Positions 34,867 through 44,592 of a stretch of 64,000 nt of DNA are shown one piece after another. Source of the stretch: Rathayibacter sp. VKM Ac-2760 (GTDB lineage Bacteria; Actinomycetota; Actinomycetes; Actinomycetales; Microbacteriaceae). Numbering within the stretch: position 1 is the first letter of the stretch; each line of letters opens with the position of its first letter. Below the pieces are notes generated by a model, which was given only the letters and a program-made list of their open reading frames with translations, was not told the DNA's origin and did not search any database. The DNA lies in assembly GCF_009834185.1 (NCBI RefSeq), contig NZ_CP047173.1, positions 310,001-374,000 on the forward strand. The letters run 5' to 3'. The position numbers and the translations under genes are program-made.

Positions 34867-35835
34867 TCAGGCGATCGGCGCGGGGCCGAGCTCGTCCATG
34901 AGCTTCTTGATGGCGACGTAGGCGCGGTTGCGGTACGCGATCAGCTCCGCGGTGCGCTCGGAGGGCACGTCGAGGTAGCCGGCGCCGGACTTGGTGCCGA
35001 ACTTGCCGGCCTCGACCAGCGCGGCCAGCGACTCCGGGGTGGCGAAGCGCTCGGGCCAGCGGGTCTGCAGCGAGGCGTAGCAGAAGGCGTAGACGTCGAG
35101 ACCGGCCATGTCGGCGATCGCGAACGGGCCGAAGACGGGGAGGCGGAAGCCGAAGGTGGTGCGGACGATCGTGTCGATGTCCTCGGGGGTGGCGATGCCC
35201 TCCTCGACGATCTGCGTCGCCTCGTGGAAGAGCGCGTACTGCAGGCGGTTGAGCACGAAGCCGGTGGAGTCCTTGACCCGCGCGGTCTCCTTGCCGGTCG
35301 CCGCGACGATCTCCTCGGCCAGCGCGATCGCGCTCTCGGCGGTGCCGGCGTGCGGGATCAGCTCGACGCCGGGGATGAACGGCGCCGGGTTGGAGAAGTG
35401 CACGCCGAGGAAGCGCTCCGGGTTGGTCACGGCCTCGGCCAGCGAGCCGATCAGGATGGTCGAGGTGTTCGAGCCGATCACGGCGTCGGGGCGGGCGGCC
35501 GCGCTGATGCGGCGCAGGGTCTCGTGCTTGATCTCGATCTTCTCGGGCACGGCCTCCTCGATGAAGTCGGCGGTCGCGACGGCCTCCTCGATCGAGGCGG
35601 CGGGGGAGAGGTTCTGCCGGATGCGCTCGACCGCGTCCTCGGGGAAGAGGCCGTCGGCGACGAACTGCGCGGTCTCGGTGAGCAGGCGCTCGTAGTTGCT
35701 GCGGGCGATCTCCTCGGAGATGTCGGCGATGACGACGGTGGCGCCGGAGAGCGCGAGGACCTGGGCCATCCCTCCGCCCATGTAGCCGGAGCCGACGACG
35801 GCGATGGTGCGGCTGGTCGTGGTGGTGTCGCTCAT
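34867..35835 (-). CDS. 3-hydroxyacyl-CoA-dehydrogenase-like NAD-dependent enzyme
   Basis: A 322-residue protein of the 3-hydroxyacyl-CoA dehydrogenase fold. It has a Rossmann motif VVGSGYMGGGMAQVL, catalytic Ser in SNTSTILIGSL, His in GVHFSNPAPFIPG and the C-terminal helical domain with DSTGFVLNRLQYALFHEA. The same fold includes L-gulonate 3-dehydrogenase and carnitine dehydrogenase, which oxidise the beta-hydroxyl of small acids. In this operon a sugar-acid 3-dehydrogenase is at least as likely as a CoA-ester enzyme, since no other acyl-CoA genes are present (inference). Confidence 0.88.
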   Translation of the reverse strand: MSDTTTTSRTIAVVGSGYMGGGMAQVLALSGATVVIADISEEIARSNYERLLTETAQFVADGLFPEDAVERIRQNLSPAASIEEAVATADFIEEAVPEKIEIKHETLRRISAAARPDAVIGSNTSTILIGSLAEAVTNPERFLGVHFSNPAPFIPGVELIPHAGTAESAIALAEEIVAATGKETARVKDSTGFVLNRLQYALFHEATQIVEEGIATPEDIDTIVRTTFGFRLPVFGPFAIADMAGLDVYAFCYASLQTRWPERFATPESLAALVEAGKFGTKSGAGYLDVPSERTAELIAYRNRAYVAIKKLMDELGPAPIA

Positions 35836-35847
35836 GTCTGTCGTCCC

Positions 35848-36888
35848 TTACTGCGAGGCCCGGGCTGCGCGGGGCAGCAGCGAGCGGAGGTAGGTCTGGT
35901 TGGTCGAGCACATGCCGAGGCTGTCGCCGCCGTAGTGCTCGGCGAGGAGGATGCCGCGGAAGCCGCCCTCGACCGCGTCGCGGATCACCTGGCGGTAGTT
36001 GATGAGACCGGCCTCCATGGTCGAGGGGACCGACGTGGCCCAGGAGCCGTCGGCCGACTCGTCGCGGGTGTAGTTCTTCACGTGCATGTAGTTGGCGTAG
36101 GGGAGCGTCTTCGCGAACAGCTCGCGCCAGTCCTCGACGGGGCGGTGCAGGCGGATCAGGTTCGCGACGTCGGGGTTGAGGCCGACGTTGTCCAGGCCCA
36201 CGTCCTCGACGAAGCGGACGGCGCTGTCGGCGGTGCCGAGGTAGGTGTCCTCGTAGAGCTCGAGCGCGAGCGGGAGGCCCACGTCGGCGGCGTGCTTCCC
36301 GAGCTCGCGGATGCGGCTGACGGCGGCGTTCCAGACCTCGGGGTCGTCGGGGTCCTTCGGGCCCTGCGCGGTCCAGAACCAGAGCGCGCGCTTCTGCGCG
36401 GCACTGAACGGCTGGTGCAGCCCCGTCGAGAAGACCTGCATGCCCCACTCGGCCGCGGCGTCGATGGTGCGGTGCGCGTAGGCGAGGTTCTTCTCCTCGT
36501 GCCCGGGCATGATCACGCTCTGGCGCTGCAGGTGCACGGAGGGGATGCCGACGCCGTGCGCCTTCGCGATGCTGAGGAACTCGTCGCGGCGCGAGGGCTC
36601 CAGATCGGCGGGGCGGACGTGGCTGTCGGCCAGCTCGGCAAGGGTGAAGCCGACCTGCTCGACCTGAGCGAACATGTCGTCCCAGACCTCGGGGGCCGCG
36701 TCGTGCAGGGCGACGCCGTCGCGGCCGACGGGCGGGATCCCGTGCAGACAGGTGGCGATCGGCCAGGTCTCGGCGGTCCAGCTGTCGGGGTTCCAGTCGA
36801 CGTCGATCGAATCGACGCCGTCCCAGGACTGCGCCCCCTGCAGGTTCGGCGCCCCCGGGGCGGTCCGCGCGGGTGTGCTCTCGCTCAT
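35848..36888 (-). CDS. TIM-barrel sugar isomerase/epimerase or decarboxylase-like protein
   Basis: A 346-residue AP-endonuclease-2/xylose-isomerase-like barrel. Likely metal ligands are Glu in LALELYEDTY, Asp in NVGLNPDVANL, His in MHVKNYTRD and Glu in ILLAEHYGG. Relatives isomerise or epimerise keto sugars, and some decarboxylate 3-oxo sugar acids. It is the first gene of the operon, with AAGGGAG before ATG 36888 and the TCCTATAGGA operator upstream. With the downstream 3-dehydrogenase-like enzyme and the co-regulated ketose kinase, it may process an oxidised sugar acid. Exact reaction not determinable. Confidence 0.82.
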   Translation of the reverse strand: MSESTPARTAPGAPNLQGAQSWDGVDSIDVDWNPDSWTAETWPIATCLHGIPPVGRDGVALHDAAPEVWDDMFAQVEQVGFTLAELADSHVRPADLEPSRRDEFLSIAKAHGVGIPSVHLQRQSVIMPGHEEKNLAYAHRTIDAAAEWGMQVFSTGLHQPFSAAQKRALWFWTAQGPKDPDDPEVWNAAVSRIRELGKHAADVGLPLALELYEDTYLGTADSAVRFVEDVGLDNVGLNPDVANLIRLHRPVEDWRELFAKTLPYANYMHVKNYTRDESADGSWATSVPSTMEAGLINYRQVIRDAVEGGFRGILLAEHYGGDSLGMCSTNQTYLRSLLPRAARASQ

Positions 36889-36934
36889 CAGTGCTCCCTT
36901 GCACTCGATGCGACCGGCGTCGGCCGCACAAAAG

Positions 36935-36946
36935 ATCCTATAGGAA
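36935..36946. promoter_or_regulatory. GntR operator upstream of the reverse-strand operon
   Basis: ATCCTATAGGAA shares the ten-base core TCCTATAGGA with the site before the kinase at 29334. On the reverse strand it again contains the -10-like TAGGAT, about 46 bases before the first ATG. Confidence 0.75.
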
Positions 36947-37065
36947 ATATAGTCCTGGAGCGGCGGAGCGCAAGGGGGCGGGTGGTCGGCGAGGGGGCGG
37001 CGGGGTGGAGGGGAGGGTGCGTCGTCCGGGAGGAGTGGGTCGGCGCGACGCCGCCCGGCCATCTC

Positions 37066-37730
37066 GGGCACGTGGAAACCGCTTCGGCACGCGGGAACCG
37101 CGCGATTCCGCGAGCCCGAGCCGGACTCGCGAGCCGAACATCGACCTCGGTGACCTTCGGCACGTGGAAACCGCTTCGGCACGCTGGAATTGTCCGATTC
37201 CGCGAGCCCGACTCGGAACCACGAGCCGAATATCCGCTCCGCCACTTTCGGCACGAGGAGCCCCCTTCGGCACGCGGGAATCGCTGAATTCCGCGAGCCC
37301 GAGCCGGATTCGCGAGCCGAACCTCCGATTCCGGGTTGTCCGCCACCTTCGGCACGCGAAAATCACTCCGGCACGCTGAAATCGTCCGATTCCGCGAGCC
37401 CGAGCCGGAAACACGAGCCGAACATCCGGCTCGGCTACCTCCGGCACGTGGAAACCGCTTCGGCACGCGGGAATTGCCCGATTCCGCGAGCCGGGGCGGA
37501 TTTCGCGAGCCGAACCTTCCGTCCCGGGTTGTCCGTCCACCTCGGGCACGTGAAAACGACTCCGGCACGTCGGAACGGCCCGGTTCCGCGAGCCCGGGGC
37601 GATTTCGCGAGCCGAATCGTCGGGCTCGTGCGGTCCGGCACCTTCGGCACGCGGGAATCACCCCGGCACGCCGGCACCGCCTGATTCGGCGAGACGAGGC
37701 CGGAGCCGCGAGCCCGCCGGTGCGCGTCTC
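37066..37730. repeat. Tandem array of seven 91-103-bp units (array 3)
   Basis: Units are marked by GGCACGTGGAAAC-like words at 37070, 37161, 37252, 37353, 37444, 37547 and 37648. Each has TTCGGCACGCGGGAA, GATTCCGCGAGCCCGAGCCGG, CACGAGCCGAAC and a closing CCACCTTCGGCACG-like block. Read in reverse it matches the words of arrays 1 and 2, so it is the same family in opposite orientation. It occupies the space upstream of the operon promoter and downstream of padR. Confidence 0.9.
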
Positions 37731-37750
37731 GGCAGCCGGCGGACGAGCGA

Positions 37751-37782
37751 ACGGCGGGCACCCCCGAGAGGATCCCCGCCGT
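37751..37782 (-). terminator. Terminator of the padR-DUF4097 transcript
   Basis: ACGGCGGG (37751-37758) and CCCGCCGT (37775-37782) form an eight-bp stem, 30 bases past the padR stop. Confidence 0.55.
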
Positions 37783-37811
37783 CAGCGGTCGTGCGGTCGT
37801 GCGGTCGGGCG

Positions 37812-38513
37812 TCAGCCCAGCGTGGAGCGGACCGCGGCGCGCGCCTGGTCGAGCGCCTCGCGGAGGGCGGTGGTGCTCGCCGCGCTCACGGAGCCGTGCG
37901 CGGCGGCCGTGCGCAGCTCGGCGCGCAGCTCGTCGCGGAACTCGGTGAGCAGCACCTCCGCGTCGCGCAGGGCGAGTCGGGAGGCGGCGCGCGCGTCGGC
38001 CGGTGCGGTGTCGGCGGGTGCGGTGTCGGCGCGCGGGGTCTCGGCGGACGGAGCATCCTGCGGGCGCTCCTCCGGTGCGGGCTCGGCGGGTGTCTCGGCC
38101 GAGTGCTCCGGCCCGCCGCGGGACGGACGCGAGTCGCGGGCGGCGCTCGCCAGATCGGCACGGAGGCTCTTCATCGCCTCCGCGACGCCGAGGCGCACCT
38201 CGTCGGCCAGGCGGCGGACGGAGTCGGTCAGCTCCTCCTCGATGTCGCCCAGGTCGGTCGCGCGGTTCTCCAGCTCGGCGCGGCCGGCGTCGGTGATGGA
38301 GTAGACGGTCTTGCGGCCGTCGGCCTCCTTGGTGACGAGGCCCTCCTCCTCGAGCTTCGCCAGACGCGGGTAGACCGTGCCGGCGCTGGGGGAGTAGGTG
38401 CCGCCGAAGCGCTCGCTGAGAGCCTGGATGAGCTCGTAGCCGTGCTTGGGCGACTCGGCGAGGAGGTTGAGCAGGTAGAGGCGCAGGCGTCCGTGCGCGA
38501 AGACGGGGCTCAC
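37812..38513 (-). CDS. PadR-family transcriptional regulator with long C-terminal extension
   Basis: A 233-residue protein with an N-terminal PadR winged helix (FAHGRLRLYLLNLLAESPKHGYELIQALSERFGGTYSPSAGTVYPRLAKLEEEGLV...). A Pro/Ala-rich acidic linker (about 120-180) and a C-terminal helical segment follow (LRDAEVLLTEFRDELRAEL), perhaps for dimerisation. The GTG at 38513 overlaps the DUF4097 stop by four bases. Co-transcription with DUF4097 is a frequent arrangement. It probably represses its own promoter at the CGATAT dyads. Confidence 0.9.
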   Translation of the reverse strand: MSPVFAHGRLRLYLLNLLAESPKHGYELIQALSERFGGTYSPSAGTVYPRLAKLEEEGLVTKEADGRKTVYSITDAGRAELENRATDLGDIEEELTDSVRRLADEVRLGVAEAMKSLRADLASAARDSRPSRGGPEHSAETPAEPAPEERPQDAPSAETPRADTAPADTAPADARAASRLALRDAEVLLTEFRDELRAELRTAAAHGSVSAASTTALREALDQARAAVRSTLG

Positions 38514-39361
38514 AGCGAGCTCGCGTCGGTGAGGCGCTGCTCGGCGGGCGCGGCGGGGGTGCGGCGGACGACGGTGACGTCGCCCGTCACGGAGTTGGCG
38601 GTCACGTCGACCCACTTCGAGTCGAGCGAGCCGGTGGTCGCGGTGTAGCCGCGGCCGAACGTTCCCTTCACCGCCTCCCCGTCGAGCTGCAGGGTGCCGG
38701 TGGCGGTGTTGATCCGGTAGCGGGCGCCGAGGCCCTCGTCGATCCGGATGGTCAGGTCGCCGCTGACGGTGTTGCACTGGATCTCGTCGGGGGTCTGCTC
38801 GGCGTCGACGAAGACGCTGCCCGAGACGCCGTCGACGGAGAAGCGGGTGAGGGCGCCCGCGGTGGTGACGTCGCCCGAGACGGTGTGCGCGACGACGCGG
38901 CCGGTGTGGTTGCGCACGGAGAGCTCGCCGTGGACGGTGTTCGCCTCGATGTCGCCGTGCAGGCCGTCGATGACGATGTCGCCGCCGACCGTGGAGACGC
39001 GGGCGTCGGAGTGCAGGCCGGAGACGAGGCCGTCGGCCGAGACGGTGTCGAACTTCAGGGCGACACCGCGGGGGACGAGGAGGCTGACGTCGGCGCGGTC
39101 GCCCTTGCGGCCGAGGCCCTTCGCGACGTCGACGACGGTGTCCCAGCGCAGCTGGATGTGGTCGACCTCGAGGCGGTCGCCGTCCATCGACACCTTGAGC
39201 GGGCGGCCGGAGACGCTGTGCACCTCGACGCGGGCGGTGGGCTCGTCGTGCCCGATGACGTCGATCTGACCGCCGACCAGGGCGATCTTGATCGCGCGGA
39301 CGACGTCGAGGTCGATGACCTTCGATTCGCCCGCCTGCACGAGCCATTTCTCGAGCGACAT
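38510..39361 (-). CDS. DUF4097 family beta-strand protein
   Basis: A 283-residue protein made almost wholly of short repeating strands of the DUF4097 adhesin-like beta-helix type (SADGLVSG, STVGGDIVIDG, NTVHGELSV, HTVSGDVTTAG, GVSGSVFV, NTVSGDLTI, NSVTGDVTVV). It has no signal peptide. AGGAGG precedes ATG 39361. First gene of the padR operon. DUF4097 proteins are often linked to PadR or anti-sigma systems; the molecular role is unknown. Confidence 0.9.
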   Translation of the reverse strand: MSLEKWLVQAGESKVIDLDVVRAIKIALVGGQIDVIGHDEPTARVEVHSVSGRPLKVSMDGDRLEVDHIQLRWDTVVDVAKGLGRKGDRADVSLLVPRGVALKFDTVSADGLVSGLHSDARVSTVGGDIVIDGLHGDIEANTVHGELSVRNHTGRVVAHTVSGDVTTAGALTRFSVDGVSGSVFVDAEQTPDEIQCNTVSGDLTIRIDEGLGARYRINTATGTLQLDGEAVKGTFGRGYTATTGSLDSKWVDVTANSVTGDVTVVRRTPAAPAEQRLTDASSL

Positions 39362-39410
39362 GGTGCTCCTCCTCCTGCGCCCGGATGGGCGATCGTGCTG
39401 TGAATGCTCG

Positions 39411-39447
39411 ACGCGATATAGCGCGAGTTGATGAGAGTCACGATATA
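39411..39447 (-). promoter_or_regulatory. Paired CGATATATCG-type dyads at the DUF4097-padR promoter
   Basis: CGATATAGCG (39411-39420) and the perfect palindrome CGATATATCG (39438-39447) have centres 27 bases apart. The first overlaps a reverse-strand -10 (TATATC). They are good candidates for PadR operators. Confidence 0.6.
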
Positions 39448-39517
39448 TCGCGTCTTCGGCCGCGGGCAAGAGCGCTCGGCGATCACTCAGGAGCGCGCGT
39501 CTGCTAGACCGGGGGTC

Positions 39518-40504
39518 ATGGATCCGCTCGCGGCACTGCAGGAGATCGCCGCCCTGCTCGAGCAGGAGCGCGCGTCGAAGTACCGCGCGAAGGCGTTCCG
39601 GAAGGCGCTCGCCGTGCTCGAGGGCATGGCCGAGGGCGAGCGGCGCGATCTCGCCCGCGTGCGCGCGGCGCCCGGCATCGGCGACACCACCTTCACCGTG
39701 ATCAGCCAGGCGCTCGAGGGGCGCGTGCCCGACTACCTGGCCGAGCTGCGCGGCACCGCCTCGCTGCCCGAGAGCGCGCTGCGGAGCCTCCTCCGCGGTG
39801 ATCTGCACAGCCACAGCGAGTGGTCGGACGGAGCGACGCCGATCGCCGCGATGGCGGACGCGGCCCGCGCGCTCGGTCACGAGTACCTCGCGCTGACCGA
39901 CCACTCGCCGCGCCTGCGGGTCGCGCACGGGCTGAGCGCCGAGCGGCTGGCCGAGCAGCTCGAGCACCTGGCGGGTCTCGACACCGGCGAGCTGCGGCTC
40001 CTGAGCGGGATCGAGGTCGACGTGCTGGAGGACGGCGCGCTCGACCAGTCGGAGGAGATGCTGGCGCGGCTGGACGTCGTGGTCGCGAGCGCGCACTCGA
40101 AGCTGCGGATGCCGAGCCGCGAGATGACGGCGCGGCTGGTCGCGGCGGCGGCTCATCCGCGGACCCGCGTGCTCGGGCACGTCACCGGGCGGCTGATCAG
40201 CGGGGAGCGCGGCACTCGGCCGCCGTCGTCCTTCGACGCCGGCGCCGTCTTCCGCGCCTGCGCCGAGCACGGGACCGCGGTCGAGATCAACTCCCGCCCC
40301 GAGCGCGAGGACCCGCCGGACGAGCTGATCGCCCTGGCCCTCGACGCCGGCTGCCTCTTCTCGATCGACAGCGACGCGCACGCCCCCGGCCAGCTCGGCC
40401 TCCTCGACTACGGCGCCGAGCGCGCCGAGCGCCTCGCGGTCCCCCCGGATCGCATCGTCACGACGTGGCCCCTCCCGCGACTCCTGGAGTGGCTTGCGCC
40501 CTGA
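39518..40504 (+). CDS. PHP-domain phosphoesterase with helix-hairpin-helix N-terminus
   Basis: A 328-residue protein. Residues 1-95 resemble the helix-hairpin-helix part of family X polymerases (AALLEQERASKYRAKAFRKAL, APGIGDTTFTVI). From about 98 there is a PHP domain with metal-binding motifs DLHSHSEWSDG, LALTDHSPRL, SGIEVDV, VVASAHSKL, VLGHVTG, VEINSRP and SIDSDAH. This matches PolX without its polymerase palm, as in stand-alone histidinol-phosphatase-like or nucleic-acid phosphoesterases. The start has no strong ribosome site. It is divergent from the DUF4097 gene. Confidence 0.88.
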   Translation: MDPLAALQEIAALLEQERASKYRAKAFRKALAVLEGMAEGERRDLARVRAAPGIGDTTFTVISQALEGRVPDYLAELRGTASLPESALRSLLRGDLHSHSEWSDGATPIAAMADAARALGHEYLALTDHSPRLRVAHGLSAERLAEQLEHLAGLDTGELRLLSGIEVDVLEDGALDQSEEMLARLDVVVASAHSKLRMPSREMTARLVAAAAHPRTRVLGHVTGRLISGERGTRPPSSFDAGAVFRACAEHGTAVEINSRPEREDPPDELIALALDAGCLFSIDSDAHAPGQLGLLDYGAERAERLAVPPDRIVTTWPLPRLLEWLAP

Positions 40505-40511
40505 TCCCCCG

Positions 40512-40574
40512 CCGCGAGATGCCACTTGTGCGCGCTTTCCACGGCGTGTCGCGTGCACAAGTGGCATCTCGCGG
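40512..40574. repeat. Long palindrome family B, copy 1
   Basis: Perfect 20-bp arms CCGCGAGATGCCACTTGTGC / GCACAAGTGGCATCTCGCGG around a 23-base centre containing GGCGTGTCGCG. It follows the PHP gene directly. A second copy is at 44519 and a half copy at 55312. Confidence 0.93.
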
Positions 40575-40728
40575 AAAGCGAAGTCTCGGGGGGTACCCCC
40601 TTGACAGGGGGAGCTAGCGCGGGGGGAGTTGCGGCGCAAGTAGTGATTTCCCAGGGTCCCGGGCGGCATGCTCGTGGGGGCCGTCCCTGTGGCGTGCCGC
40701 TCCTCCGCTCCGACAGACCAGGTGATCC

Positions 40729-42872
40729 GTGGCCACGCAGACCGTTCTCGACGCCGTGCGCGCGGCGCCCACCCTCCTCGAGGCCATCCGGGCGGCCGAT
40801 GCGCTGACCATCGCCGCCGTCAGCGACGGGGGCGGGCGGGCGGTCCGCCTGCTCACCCGCGCGGCCCTCGACCCCGCCGACCAGCTCACCGCCATCGCCG
40901 CCGTGCACTCGCTCGCGCAGGTCTTCGACGAGGAGGCGGACCTCGCGCTCCTGCGCCTGCTCGCCGACGAGCGGGCCTTCATCCGCGAGCACGCCGCCTG
41001 GGCGTTCGGCGGACGCATGCCGCGGCCGGCCGCCGTCGGCCCGCTGCTGCGGATGATCCGCGACGGCGGCTTCGCGGGGATGCTCGCCCAGCGCACCCTG
41101 CTGCTCTGGGCGTCGTCCACCCCCGATCTCGTCGCGCTCGCGCTCGAGGGTGCGCTGATCGGTGAGCGCGACCGCGACGTCCGCGCGCGCTACGTCGAGA
41201 CGATCGGCCTGGTCCCCGGCGCGATCGCCGAGCGGACCCTGCTGCACACCGCCGCCGACGAGGGCGAGGTGTTCGAGGCGCGGGCCGCGGCCGCAGACGC
41301 GCTGGGCGAGCGGCCCTCCGACGACGCCGCGCTGATGCTCGCCCGGCTCGGCGAGATGCCGGAGCCGCTCGGCCCCGTCGCGCGCGTCGCGCTCGCCGAC
41401 CGCGCGATCGCCCCGGTCGCCGACGCCGGCCCCACCGTCGCGCAGCTCTTCGTGCACGCCGACATCGACGGCACCCTCACCCGCGTCGGCGCCGGCGACA
41501 ACGGCGGTATCGCGACCCTCCTGGTCCGGCTCGGCGACGCGCTGACCGAGGAGGACTGCATCGACCGCGTCCTCACCCTCTCCCGCGGCACCCCGGCCGA
41601 GGCCGAGCGTGCCCTGGCCGAGCTGCCCGCGGCGGGCCACGGCTTCGCTCCGGTGCCGTTCGTCGGCGCCGCCGTGCCGATGCCGCTGGCCTGGCCGCGC
41701 CGCATCGCCGCCGAGCGCGGGATCCGGCGAATCCTCCGCGCGGCGGGCCGCGTCGACGTCCTGCACCTGCGGATGGCCGACGTCGGCTCGCTCGCCGCGG
41801 CGGCGGTCGCGCGCGAGCTCGAGATCCCCGTCGTCTTCACCGTCGCGCCCGACCCGCACGCCCTGATCGCCGGGCTCGACGCCGCGGGCACCCTCTCCCG
41901 CGCCGACTTCGGCGACCGCGACTCCGTCGAGCACTTCTGGTTCCGCGTGCGCCTCGTGCAGCGCCTCGCCGCCGACGCCGCGCACACCGTGCTCTTCCCC
42001 CGCGCCGAGCTCGCCGAGACGATGCGCGACATGCTCGGCATCGACATCACGGCGCATCCGGAGCGGCACACGATCGTCCCGGAGGGGATCGACGTGCGGC
42101 TGGTCGAGCGCGGCGAGGAGGCGGCCCGCGCCGCCGCCGCCGGCGAGTCGGTCGCACTCGACGCCGGTGACGACCTCTCCGCCCTCGACGTGCTGCTGGC
42201 CGAGCTGCCGCCGGAGCGCCGCGGTCTGCCGCTGCTGCTCAGCGTCGGCCGCCTGCACCGGGTGAAGGGCATGGCGACGCTGGCCGAGGCGTGGGCGTCG
42301 TCGCCGCTGCGCGAGCGGGCGAACCTCCTCCTGGTCGGCGGCGATCTCGCCGAGCCGACGCCCGACGAGACGGAGCAGCTCGACCGGATCCGCGCGGTCG
42401 CCGCCCGGTCCGACTCGGCGGGCGGTCTCCTGCTGGCCGGTCACCGCCCCAACGGCACGGTGGCGCGCTGGCTCGGCGCGGTGCGGCACGGCCGGCCCGG
42501 GCTCGCCGCGGCCGGTGGCGCGTACGTCTGCGCGAGTGTCAAGGAGGAGTTCGGCATCGCGCTCCTCGAGGCGCTCGCCGGGGGGCTGCCCGTGGTCGCC
42601 CCGGCGACCGGCGGCCCGGCGACCTACGTGGAGGAGGGTGTCACCGGCTTCCTGGTCGACACCTCCGATCACGAGGCGCTCGCCGTCGCCGCGTGCCTCG
42701 CGCTCGACGTCGCCGCGGGTCCGCTCGCCGAGTACTCCGCCGAGCGCGGCCGGGCCATGGTGCTCGAGCGCTACACGATCGGGGCGATGGCGCACGCGCT
42801 CTCGGCCGTCTACTGGCGGGCGACCGCGGAGCAGGAGCGCCCGCTCGGCTCGGACCTCGTGCTGGGCGCCTC

Positions 42873-42876
<4 letters not shown>
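40729..42876 (+). CDS. HEAT-repeat/glycosyltransferase family 4 fusion protein
   Basis: A 715-residue protein. The first ~240 residues are HEAT-like helical repeats (DPADQLTAIAAVHSLAQVFDEEADLALLRLL, FIREHAAWAFGGRMP, DVRARYVETIGLV). From about 300 a GT-B glycosyltransferase follows, with LLLSVGRLHRVKGM, LLLAGHRPNG and the donor-binding EFGIALLEALAGGLPVVAPATGG. The HEAT part could be a partner platform. GTG 40729 has AGGTGAT upstream. The next gene overlaps by four bases. The pair probably glycosylates a surface or secondary metabolite; the acceptor is unknown. Confidence 0.85.
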
Positions 42877-44191
<1,315 letters not shown>

Positions 44192-44195
<4 letters not shown>

Positions 44196-44512
44196 GCGAG
44201 GACGAGCCCCTCGAGGACGGGCCCACCGCCGACGGGCGCTGGCTGGTCGTGAACGGCCGGCGCTGGCGCCGCACCGATCCGAGCCTCCCCGAGGACGTCG
44301 TCGAGGCGCTGAAGTCGCACCTCGGCCGCGGCCGCTCCGGCGTGCGCATCGCGAAGAAGGCCGGCGACGACGACGCCGTCGCCGCGGCCCGCCGGCGGAC
44401 CGGCCTCGCCAAGCACGGCCTCGGCGAGCGCGGCCCGACGTGGTGGGACGAGCCCGAGTCGGCCCGCCTCGCCCGCGCGCAGTCGGCCCTCCGCGACCTC
44501 GACGCCCTGTGA
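44192..44512 (+). CDS. Small protein often annotated as biopolymer transporter Tol
   Basis: A 106-residue soluble basic protein with RWLVVNGRRWRRTDPSLPE, then SGVRIAKKAGDDDAVAAARRR and LGERGPTWWDEP. Such proteins are common in actinobacteria under the misleading label biopolymer transporter Tol; nothing in the sequence supports transport. GTG 44192 overlaps the previous stop by four bases, making it the third gene of the glycosyltransferase operon. Confidence 0.8.
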
Positions 44513-44518
44513 TCCCCT

Positions 44519-44581
44519 CCGCGAGATGCCACTTGTGAGCGCTTCCGTGGGCGTGTCGCGCTCATAAGTGGCATCTCGCGG
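44519..44581. repeat. Long palindrome family B, copy 2
   Basis: 24-bp arms with one mismatch (CCGCGAGATGCCACTTGTGAGCGC against its complement) and the same GGCGTGTCGCG centre as copy 1. It follows the glycosyltransferase operon by seven bases; copies 1 and 2 bracket this operon. Confidence 0.93.
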
Positions 44582-44592
44582 AAGGAGGCGGG

